Shown here: piece by piece, positions 9,841 to 16,988 of the stretch | Layout of the letters: the number at the start of each line of letters is the position of its first letter | How positions within the stretch are numbered: position 1 is the first letter of the stretch | Assembly: GCA_019137255.1 (NCBI GenBank) | Contig: WPDH01000271.1 | Coordinates: 1 to 16,988, forward strand | DNA from: Corinectria fuckeliana | Taxonomy: Eukaryota; Ascomycota; Sordariomycetes; Hypocreales; Nectriaceae | DNA: 16,988 nucleotides | Direction: 5' to 3' | Program-made: the position numbers and the translations under genes | Notes under the pieces: model-generated | Seen by the model: the letters and a program-made list of their open reading frames with translations, nothing else | Database searches by the model: none | What the model was told of the DNA's origin: nothing

Positions 9841-9893
9841 GCTTTTAGGAATAGTTATTAAGGATAATCTTAACAGTTATTCTTAGATACTAC
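9841..9893. repeat. Palindromic element, paired arms (copy 2)
   Basis: The left arm TTTTAGGAATAGTTATTA (9843-9860) and the right arm TAACAGTTATTCTTAGATA (9871-9889) pair with a few mismatches around a centre of about 10 bases. The copy ends with TACTAC, as several others do. It lies in the leader of the downstream gene. Confidence 0.75.
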
Positions 9894-10028
9894 TTATATA
9901 ACCCTCTAGACTATACTGCTAATACTAGTTTTTAGCCCCCCTTTGTTATACCCTACCTAACTACCTAAGAAACAAATAACTAAATAACTAACTATATAAA
10001 CTAATCTTATATAGGTTACTTATTAAGT

Positions 10029-10615
10029 ATACTAGGCAAGAGTGGCGCCTTAGGTAAGAGGGGAAAGAAGCCTCTAGCCTAAAGGCTTAAGACTATAAGA
10101 AAGACCTTACTGTGAAATACTAAAAAGAAGGCCTTAAAGTCTGCAGAACTTAGTAAGATAATCTCTTCTACTTATACCTATCTTTCTAGTAGTAGAGCTA
10201 ACTATAATATAGTCCTACTATTCTTATTATCCTCCTAGTAAGATAAGAATAATATATACCTACTAGAAGAGATACTAGAACTATAAGCTAACCCTCTAAC
10301 TAAATTTATACTTAAAAATAAGAAAGAAGCTATAGTTAGCCTAAAGGACCCTCTTAATATTAACTAAACTATAAACCTTATAGGCTATAAATAAAAGATA
10401 AGATATACTATTCTTACTATTTAGCACTTTTATACTTATATTAAGCAGTCTAAGTTTGTTTATTACCTACTAGCAGCTAGTAGTAAAAAGATACTAAATA
10501 ATAATATTATAGCGTGAGATATATAAGCTTATAGTCACCTAAAACACACTCGCCTTCTTAGGGCTAAGAAGCTACTAGAGAATAAGATAATATAAGTAGC
10601 TTACCTAGGATTTAA
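10029..10615 (+). pseudogene. Decayed gene, coding block 1 (N-terminus)
   Basis: Frame 3 reads about 195 codons from ATA 10029-10031, a likely decayed ATG followed by CTA. The N-terminus is strongly basic and Gly/Lys-rich (GKSGALGKRGKKPLA), like a DNA-binding or nuclear-targeting tail, followed by Lys/Ser/Leu-rich sequence. Interruptions are mostly TAG or TAA. The block ends at a GTATAT (10616), which could be a RIP-altered GTATGT donor. I do not recognise the protein. Blocks 1 to 5 lie on the same strand with similar composition and are probably exons of one gene of about 1,600 codons, but that is inference. Confidence 0.5.
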
Positions 10616-10690
10616 GTATATATATATCTTATTTTACTTTTAGGATACTACTTATAAGTACTCTCTTTCCTCTTATATCAGCCTAAGATA

Positions 10691-10750
10691 GCATCTAGAA
10701 ACAGTTATTAGTATCTAATCTTAATAGTTATTCTTAGATACTATCTTAAG
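10691..10750. repeat. Palindromic element, paired arms (copy 3)
   Basis: The left arm ATCTAGAAACAGTTATTA (10693-10710) pairs with TTAATAGTTATTCTTAGAT (10721-10739), separated by about 10 bases. It is followed by ACTATCTTAAGCC. A near-identical module starts 100 bases later, so the two look like a tandem duplication or two insertions in the same place. Confidence 0.85.
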
Positions 10751-10790
10751 CCTTTTTTCTCTTTTTTCTTTTTGCCTAAATAACTAGGCA

Positions 10791-10850
10791 GGATCTAAAA
10801 CCAGTTATTAGTATCTAGTCTTAATAGTTATTTCTAGATACTACCTTAAG
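10791..10850. repeat. Palindromic element, paired arms (copy 4)
   Basis: The left arm ATCTAAAACCAGTTATTA (10793-10810) pairs with TAATAGTTATTTCTAGAT (10822-10839). It is followed by ACTACCTTAAGCC, the same tail as copy 3. Differences from copy 3 are few and mainly transitions. A pyrimidine stretch separates the two copies. Confidence 0.85.
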
Positions 10851-10898
10851 CCACCTGTTTTTACCTCTTATTTATATAGTACTAATATAGTAAATAAG

Positions 10899-12148
10899 TA
10901 TAATCTTACTCTAGCTACTTATTATACTTTTTAAACATTATAAGCTAGAGTATAATATATTAAATATTAAGAATATTAGTAGAAAGCTGCTAACTATAAT
11001 AAAGATTTAAGATAAGTTTTACATATTATATAGCACTTATAGCTAGCTTAGTAATAAGCTTAAGTAATCTAGAAAGATACTAATCTCCTCTTTAGGAGGA
11101 AAAAACCTTTTTTTCCTAGTAAAGTAAAATATATAAGTAAATAATATTAATATAATATTAATAGTTCTTACTTATATCTTTTGCCTTATAGATAATAATC
11201 TTATAATCTTTTACTAGAAGGATAATATAGATACTAACTATTATATTTAGGGCTACTACTATAAGGATTAGTAACAGGCTGTTATTATAGTCTATATAGT
11301 AAAGAGCTGCTAATCTGTAGTAAAAAACTACCTATTTAGCACTAATAAGAAGGTGAAGATATTATTAAGTTAACTCCTAACCTTCTAAGGGTATATAACT
11401 AAGAAGCGCTAAATATAGGTAAAAACAGCTATTATAAAGCACTACTCTAAGGTTACTACTAAGATTAAGAGGGAACTATATTTTCTTAAAGATAACTTCT
11501 CCGCAGAAAACTTAAAGGTAATAAGCTTATAGGTGTTATAAAATTAGATTGTTTATATGCTAAGTATAATAGATTAGCTAAGCAAGATAAATAAGACAGA
11601 GTGTAAGACCACCCTAGCTAATATTAATAGTATCTTACTAGATATAGTATTAAAGGTAATCTCCTAAACTCTTTATACTATTATACTAGGTATTAACCTA
11701 GCAGAGTCTCTTATAAGCAGGTTATTCACTAAAGAAGCATACCTACTAATAACTAACTATAAACACACTATAATTTGTAAACTTATTAACAGCTAAATCT
11801 ATATAGCTACCTAAGGCCTATTACACTACCTTATCTTTATAAACCTCTATATTACTAATCTTACTAAGGTTAAGCTTAGTATAGTAGTAATAGTAAAGCA
11901 GTATAATAAGCAGGTGGTAACTAATATAAAAGCAGCTATATAAAAACCATCTAAGTCTGTATAATATAAGGCAGCACTAAATAATAATAAGCTATATAGG
12001 CTATATAAATCTAGGTTACTCCTTAGGGAGATTCTTCTACTTAACTAGGACCTTACTAAGATTTACACTTAGTAGGATATTAACCTAAACATACTTACTA
12101 TTAACTCTTATAATCTAATAATAATTATAAAGCCACCTTAAATTATAG
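10899..12148 (+). pseudogene. Decayed gene, coding block 2
   Basis: Frame 1 reads about 415 codons without an indel, with stops that are almost all TAG or TAA. The translation is rich in Lys, Asn, Ile, Ser and Thr. Towards the end it includes long stop-free runs, for example about 11640-11790, where AESLISRLFTKEA can be read. CAG and GCA codons are retained better here than in the 2222-6535 gene, so this block is less decayed. It breaks off at GTATAT (12149), just before the palindrome at 12171. I recognise no domain. Confidence 0.5.
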
Positions 12149-12253
12149 GTATATACCCCTCCTAGGGTGATATCTAAGAATAGCTATTAGCATCTAATCT
12201 TAATAGCTATTCTTAGATATTACCTTCTCTCCCCTCTCTTCTTATACTAAAGA
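12149..12253 (+). other. Putative intron with a perfect palindrome
   Basis: The reading frame changes from 1 to 2 across this segment. A donor-like GTATAT at 12149 and a pyrimidine stretch (12223-12240) followed by ACTAAAG are present. No acceptor that restores the phase exactly was found, so the right end is arbitrary. Confidence 0.35.
12171..12219. repeat. Palindromic element, perfect 19-bp arms (copy 5)
   Basis: The left arm TATCTAAGAATAGCTATTA (12171-12189) and the right arm TAATAGCTATTCTTAGATA (12201-12219) are exact reverse complements around the 11-base centre GCATCTAATCT. This is the best-preserved member and the best guide to the family consensus. Confidence 0.95.
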
Positions 12254-12658
12254 TATACTAATATAACTATAAATACAAATTAACTAGTAAAACTTCTAAC
12301 CTTACTATTAAGGTTTACCTTCCTCTTAAATAAATATAATACTAGAAAGATATTTACCTTTTATCTTATAATAAGATTACTTACTAAATAAAAAGAGCGT
12401 AAAGTTAAGCTTAAACAGGTTAAACTTTTACTAGATAAGCACCTTTTTAAGCTTATTCTCCTTTTTATCTTAGCTACTATACTTAACTAGGTATTTAACA
12501 AACTTAACATGCTTTAGAGGGGTATTTTTACTATATATTTACTCTACTAGAGCTATAATAATTATCCTAATCTAGATTAAAAGCTATAAACTTTAAATAG
12601 CCTACCTAAACTTTAGAAGCTAGTAAATAAGCTAGCTAAAAACTATAAGAACCCTAAG
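12254..12658 (+). pseudogene. Decayed gene, coding block 3
   Basis: Frame 2 reads about 135 codons with TAG/TAA interruptions. It includes a basic, Lys/Leu-rich stretch (KERKVKLKQVKLLLDKH) that could form a helix, then a hydrophobic stretch. It ends in CCTAAG immediately before GTAAGT, a textbook splice donor. The first codons are uncertain. Frame 3 is also fairly open here, so the frame choice rests on codon style. Confidence 0.4.
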
Positions 12659-12783
12659 GTAAGTCCCCCCCCTGTCTAAACAGTATCTAAGAACAGCTGT
12701 TAGTATAGATTATAATAACTATTCCTAGATACTACCTCTCTCACGCTTTTTATTATACTAACTGTAACTATAAACTGCTTAAG
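12659..12783 (+). other. Putative spliceosomal intron carrying a palindrome
   Basis: It has a consensus donor GTAAGT (12659), a consensus branch site TACTAAC (12756-12762) and AAG ending 21 bases later at 12783. A palindromic element fills the middle. This is the clearest intron architecture in the window. The AAG is one base out of phase with block 4, so either the true acceptor differs or the gene model is off. Confidence 0.5.
12684..12731. repeat. Palindromic element, paired arms (copy 6)
   Basis: The left arm TATCTAAGAACAGCTGTTA (12684-12702) and the right arm TAATAACTATTCCTAGATA (12713-12731) match at 15 of 19 positions, and all four mismatches are transitions. The centre is 10 bases. 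It lies wholly between the donor and branch site of the putative intron. Confidence 0.9.
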
Positions 12784-14269
12784 TGATTATTTTTACCTCT
12801 TATATAACTAGAATTACTAAGCTATTAAAATCTGTTATTAGTAAACAGATTAACCACTTACAGATAGACTCTCTTACTAAAAGGAATAACCTCTTAGAAG
12901 ACCTAGAAGAAGACCTTAAGGTTCTTAATAATAGTGATAATCAGCTTATAATACCTAACCCTAATAAGAAGCCTACTATCTTTTATAAGCCCTAGAAAAA
13001 GACGCTTATAAATAACAACTAGTTGCTAATTATAACAGATAAGTATTACTTTCTTAAGAATATAGCTATAGCTAAAAACAAGATGTTTTAGCAACTTAAG
13101 TGAGATAGCCTCCTCTTAGTATCTACTATACTAATATCTAACTATATCTAAGATATCTAGAGGTATTTTACCCTCCTTTAGAACCCTGCCTAACCTATTA
13201 GCTAGTTACTAGTAAAGTATACTAGTATAGTATAAACTCTCTATAATAAAGAATACTAAAATGCTCTTAAGATAGAAGAATACTATAGTAATATTAAACT
13301 AGCTAACCTCTCTAAGGAGAATATTATTAACTTAACCCTTTTCTTACCCCTTAAGTAGTACTACTACTTAGAGTATAAGAGATATATTAAGTCTAGAAAG
13401 AGTCCTCTATTTATATACCACCTAACACTCTTTAAGTGCTTTATAAATAGGTCTAAGTTTAATATAGATATTTCTATACTAGCTATATAACCTATCCTTC
13501 TAATAATATCTATATAGTATAGTATACTTACACTTATAATAATACTAAATAGTTTAGAAATATATATAGGTAAGAGTATTACTAATATAAGTATTATAAT
13601 AGTAGAGCTATACCTGCTAGATAATATTTAGCACTATATAGTAGTAGAGATTAGTAAGTTATAAGATAAGCTACTAAGCCTAACTAATAAGATACTACTA
13701 GAGATACTATCTAATAGGAGGATAGTAAAAAGCGCTATAATAATACTTAATAGTATAGTATATTAGCACCTTCTTATAATATTAATAGATATAAATAATA
13801 TAATACTAATAGAACCTACTATTAGAATTATAAGATATATAGTAGACTTATAAGGTAGCACTCCTATTAGAGAGGCTAACTTTAGCTTAGCACTAAACAA
13901 GCTAGTACGCCTAAATAACACTAATAATAAGCTCTAAAACTATAATAACCTGCTTCTAATCAGCAGGGTAAACACACTAGAAAAGGCTTAACAGCAGTCA
14001 GACTAGGTTGTAAGAAACAAGCTAGACCTTATAGCTAGTACTAAAAAGGTTAACTAAGTCGCCTTAATAGATAGCTCTAGTAGTTTTTACTAGGTGTTTT
14101 ATAATATTAGGACCTTATAAAAGTATAGCTTCTTATTAGATAGGGCTAAATAAGTCTAGTATATTCTTTAGGATTCCCCTAAGTATATATATATCCTGTT
14201 AAAGATCCTTATAGTATATACTACTAATAATTAACTCTTAGTGTATTATAATAATCTTCTAACCTTATA
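12784..14269 (+). pseudogene. Decayed gene, coding block 4
   Basis: Frame 3 reads about 495 codons. The first 70 (12783-12992) have no stop, among the longest truly open coding stretches in the window. They read as a charged helical region with a coiled-coil look (NNLLEDLEEDLKVL). Further on the translation is rich in Ile, Asn, Lys and Ser, with TAG/TAA stops. The block stops at GTATGT (14270), a standard fungal splice donor. The GTG at 12783 is unlikely to be a real start; the block is better read as an internal exon. No family recognised. Confidence 0.5.
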
Positions 14270-14304
14270 GTATGTTTTTTTTCTTTTGTCTTATTACTAA
14301 GCTG

Positions 14305-14354
14305 GCCTCTAGGAACAGCTATTAGCACAAATCTTAATAGCTATTCTTAGAGGC
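14305..14354. repeat. Palindromic element, paired arms (copy 7)
   Basis: The left arm GCCTCTAGGAACAGCTATTA (14305-14324) and the right arm TAATAGCTATTCTTAGAGGC (14335-14354) match at 18 of 20 positions; both mismatches are transitions. The tail TGCTTAGCACTCTTATTT follows and recurs after copy 8. Confidence 0.95.
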
Positions 14355-14398
14355 TGCTTAGCACTCTTATTTTCTTCCCCTACCTAAATTAAGTAGTA

Positions 14399-14448
14399 GC
14401 CTTTAGGAATAGTTATTAGTATAAATCCTAACAGCTGTTCTTAGAGGC
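14399..14448. repeat. Palindromic element, paired arms (copy 8)
   Basis: The left arm GCCTTTAGGAATAGTTATTA (14399-14418) pairs with TAACAGCTGTTCTTAGAGGC (14429-14448). The spacing, length and tail (TGCTTAGCACTCTTATTT) are identical to copy 7, 94 bases upstream, so the whole module was duplicated. All visible differences from copy 7 are transitions. Confidence 0.92.
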
Positions 14449-14477
14449 TGCTTAGCACTCTTATTTAAGACTGTTAG

Positions 14478-15585
14478 CTAATTAGTATAATATAAGATTC
14501 TTAATACTCTTATAGTTATATATAGTATTTTAACTCTATATTATATATTATAAAACAGCCAGGCTAAGTAAGATCTTATAGTAGTAAAGTTTAATAATAA
14601 GACCACTCTTTATATATATCTAATTATATTAATAATACTATCAGCCTATAGTGTGAATTTCTATAAGGCTTATTATTAGGGTATTATTATAGAAGAGCTA
14701 AGAAATATATTAAAGGCACTCTAAGTAATAAGATGCTTATAGTAAGTAGGCTAGAAAGAAGATATTAAATAGGAAATTATCTTATATTATTACTTATATA
14801 ATATAACAGCTATAATATAAAACCTAGAAAAATATATAATAACTCTTATAGCTAAGAGTAAGATCTTAGATACTATTAAGAGAGAAGCTTATATTATTTA
14901 TAGTTTTAAAATTCTATAAAGTTAGCTAGGATAGAGTGTATTTTAGTATCTAAGAATATAAGTACCTTAGGATAAGATAGAGTCTCTTAAATTAGAGGGG
15001 GAGGGTTTATTTTACTTTAAGCTAGCCTAATTCTTTCTAGCTAACCCTAATAAGACTAAGCTTATTAGAAAGTATAATATTAAGCAGATTACTATAGTGT
15101 AAAGTATTAGCTCCCTAATAACTAATAGCCATATTATATTAATAGCAGCACTTAGTAAAAGGGAAGTTAGTATTATGCTTAAGAACCTTATAAAGGCAGA
15201 GAAAGGTAATACTATAGTAGAACTCTTATAGGAGGTAGAGAGTGTTAATAGCCTAGTAAGCTCTATAGCAACCTAGCCTGCTATACTATCTGTTATACTA
15301 TCTAAAAAGAGAATATAACTAATAGTAGCTAACTTAGCGAGAAAGAGGTACTAGTTCTTAAAGTGGTAAGTAGTAATAGTATAAATATATAAGATAGTAG
15401 TATAAGAGTAATAGTATCTATAAGATAAGAAGTAAAACAAAAGGGGCGACTAGTTTAGCAGGTAGTAATAGTAGAGAATAGGTATTAATTAAAAATATAT
15501 TAGACCTGACTTTAAGACTCTTATATAATAGCCCTAGTGTGACTATAAATATTATAAGACTGCCTACCTAAGGTATTATACTTAG
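14478..15585 (+). pseudogene. Decayed gene, coding block 5 (C-terminus)
   Basis: Frame 1 reads about 368 codons to around TAG 15583-15585. A well-preserved part (about 14960-15290) has few stops and reads Lys/Glu/Leu-rich sequence such as LKLEGEGLFYFKLA and LIKAEKGNTIVELL. Near the end, Gln- and Arg-rich sequence leads to a Cys/Tyr-dense tail (about 15532-15582). Under RIP many TAT/TAC codons can come from His or Cys codons, so a decayed zinc-binding cluster is possible but not shown. A CT-rich tract follows at once, which may be the 3' untranslated region. No family recognised. Confidence 0.5.
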
Positions 15586-15907
15586 TATATATCTCTTTCT
15601 TTCTTCTCTCTTTTTCTCTCTTTTTTTCTTTCTCTTTTATCTCCTTTACTACTATTACTATTAGTAAGGTAGTAATAGCTATTCTTAAAGACTACCTTAG
15701 TATAACCACCTCTTAAATATTTTTAAATATTCTCTTAAGATACTCCTAACCTCTACTAAGCACCTCTATTATAATAACTATTCTTAGGATCTACCTTAGT
15801 AAGCTAATTATTATAAGCCTTCTTATTAAAATAACTATTCTAAGAAACTACCTTAGGAAGTCTTACCTTTTAAACAACTAAGATTAATATCTAACCTTAC
15901 TTATTAT
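15586..15907. other. CT tract and palindrome arms downstream of block 5
   Basis: An almost pure CT tract covers 15592-15656, followed by three single palindrome arms. No coding frame is seen. It is probably the 3' flank of the decayed gene. Confidence 0.55.
15665..15854. repeat. Three single palindrome arms with a shared tail
   Basis: Right-arm-like sequences containing AATAGCTATTCT or AATAACTATTCT occur at 15673-15699, 15773-15799 and 15826-15854. Each is followed by the tail CTACCTTA. Around the first, TAAGGTAGT (15665-15673) and ACTACCTTA (15691-15699) form a second, smaller inverted repeat. These tails match those of copies 3 and 4, showing the family unit extends past the hairpin. Confidence 0.6.
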
Positions 15908-16551
15908 AAGTAATATTAAATAGCCGCTAAGAAAAGACCTTATATTATCTCTTACAGACAGGCCTTTAAGTTCTTATTTACTAAACTTACTACTCTGTCT
16001 TAGTAATATACCACCTAGATTTAATATATAATATAATAGATATTAGTATTAGAGGTATATAAGAGATTATCTTAACTAGTATTAGAAGTTCTTTTAGTAT
16101 TCTAACTAAGAAATACTAACTTACTATAGTAAATAAGATAAGCTGTCTTATTCTTAATAGTATTATTTAACTAACTATAAAATAGCTAAATCTAATAGTA
16201 TATTATAATATAAGTATTATATCCTTATAGAATGCTTTTATAAAGTTATAGTACTAAAGGAGTTTAATATTCTTATTAAGGCTATTATTAAGTAAGATAA
16301 GATAGGTTATTATATTTCTACTCTTAGGTACTTAGGCTAATATATATAATATATAAATTACTTATAGGTTAGCTCTCTATCTTACTATAAAGGCTATAGT
16401 TTATAAGTAAGAACACTTAGAGTGGAAATAAGAGTATAATTATTAAGATACTATTATACACTAGGAGGAGATTAATATAGAAAATATCTTATATAAGGAG
16501 AAGTAATATAATAATTATTAGGCTATACTTAGTAATAATATACTAAATTAA
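15908..16551 (+). pseudogene. Weak decayed coding remnants, unknown
   Basis: Three short stretches read like protein if TAG/TAA are ignored: 15908-16223 in frame 2, 16215-16341 in frame 3 and 16357-16551 in frame 1. The last includes a Glu/Gln/Asn-rich segment with HLEW (about 16411). Frame changes between them are not explained by splice signals I can see, and no palindromes lie between them. I recognise no family. It could be a separate decayed element that is more heavily mutated than the rest. Confidence 0.28.
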
Positions 16552-16988
16552 TAAAAGATAATAAGAAATATATCTATTATATAATTTTAATAACTTTAAT
16601 CTTATACTATCTTATAGTAACTACCTAAGTATATAAAATTTCTAAGATTTAAAAAAAGTAGGTTTAAAAAGTTAATTTTATACTATTTTTTATAAAATAG
16701 ATTTAAGTAAAATAAAATAAATTATAAATTCTTAGTTAAATATAATATAGTATATTAACTCTTAAGGATACTTTATATAATTTTAAAGATATTTATATTA
16801 TATATCTTTTTATAGTAATTTTTACTTTCTTTTTAAAAGAAATTAAAATTAAAAGTATAAATTTTTATACTTTTAAAACTCTTTTATTATATAAATAATT
16901 ATACTATAACTTATATTAAATAGCTTTTATATAAATAAACTCTTAATAGATTTAAATCTTTTTAATATATATTTATAAATAATTTTTA
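16552..16988. other. Extremely AT-rich tail without genes
   Basis: C and G are scarce and no coding frame is visible. The only notable structure is a perfect 13-bp inverted repeat, TTAAAAGTATAAA at 16849-16861 and its complement at 16864-16876, separated by two bases. Confidence 0.55.

Larger units (their letters stand above)
9300..10028. other. Non-coding leader upstream of the 10-15.6 kb gene
   Basis: No coding frame is visible. The stretch holds a direct repeat pair (9431-9476), a TATA box (9560), a CT tract (9581-9605), CTAAC-like motifs (9611-9627), three palindrome arms (9357, 9402, 9642), a fourth (9753) and one paired palindrome (9841-9893). The strand becomes C-rich from 9560 on. 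Together this looks like a promoter and a 5' leader, perhaps with introns, for the decayed gene starting at 10029. Confidence 0.5.
10616..10898 (+). other. Putative intron with two palindromes
   Basis: The candidate donor is GTATAT at 10616, the branch site TACTAAT at 10880-10886 and the acceptor AAG ending at 10898. With these ends the frame passes correctly from block 1 (frame 3) to block 2 (frame 1). At 283 bases it is long for a fungal intron, because two complete palindromic modules sit inside it. AAG is an unusual acceptor; TAG at 10890 would look better but does not restore the frame. Confidence 0.4.
14270..14477 (+). other. Putative intron with two palindromes
   Basis: The donor GTATGT at 14270 is followed by a T-rich run. 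Two tandem palindromic modules occupy the middle. TTAG ending at 14477 is an acceptor that joins block 4 (frame 3, phase 2) to block 5 (frame 1) in phase. No strong branch site precedes it, which lowers confidence in the right end. Confidence 0.5.

Noticed and set aside
12783..12992. A small independent gene starting with GTG at 12783
   Set aside because: The same frame continues for over 400 more codons past RIP-type stops, and the segment sits directly after an intron-like structure, so it is better read as part of a larger decayed exon.
1..16988. A fungal mitochondrial genome segment, given the AT content and many hairpins
   Set aside because: No tRNA, rRNA, respiratory gene, group I or II intron core or homing endonuclease is seen. 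Spliceosomal-type splice signals, RIP and a Fot1-like transposon point to the nucleus.

Overview
The window looks like a repeat-rich, AT-rich tract from a filamentous ascomycete (Pezizomycotina) that has been heavily mutated by repeat-induced point mutation (RIP). CA and TG dinucleotides are strongly depleted and TA is in excess: bases 4621-4680 hold 13 TA, 2 CA and no TG. Long reading frames run for kilobases with no indel but are broken by many TAG and TAA codons. That is what CpA to TpA change produces from CAG, CAA and TGG. I see no intact gene, and no tRNA or rRNA gene.

Layout. 1-1259: AT-rich flank with a 22-bp repeat pair, a 10-bp tandem repeat (591-700) and palindromic elements. 1260-2190: weak coding remnant. 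2222-6535: one very long plus-strand decayed gene of about 1,440 codons, which I link from memory to a family of large uncharacterised fungal proteins. 6536-6743: spacer with an 8-bp tandem repeat. 6744-7449: a smaller, basic, decayed coding frame. 7450-9299: a complete but mutated Fot1/pogo-like DNA transposon on the minus strand, with 44-bp terminal inverted repeats, a TA target site and a 533-codon transposase frame whose second and third catalytic aspartates now read as Asn. It is less decayed than its surroundings, so it may have arrived later. 9300-10028: promoter-like leader with a TATAAAA box and CT tract. 10029-15585: five decayed coding blocks in frames 3, 1, 2, 3 and 1, probably exons of one large gene I cannot name. 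15586-16988: CT tract, palindrome arms, weak coding remnants and a very AT-rich tail.

The most unusual signal is a dispersed family of about 50-60 bp palindromes. The arms resemble TCTAAGAATAGCTATTA and its reverse complement around an 11-nt centre. There are eight paired copies and roughly nine single arms. They sit outside the long 2.2-6.5 kb frame, but every one of the four frame changes in the 10-15.6 kb gene coincides with one or two of them. Splice-like signals lie beside several copies (GTAAGT, GTATGT, GTATAT; TACTAAC, TACTAAT). This suggests a hairpin family that spread in introns and untranslated regions, like introner or MITE-type elements.

Family names and resemblances come from memory of protein families and were not searched. 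Boundaries of decayed genes are approximate.
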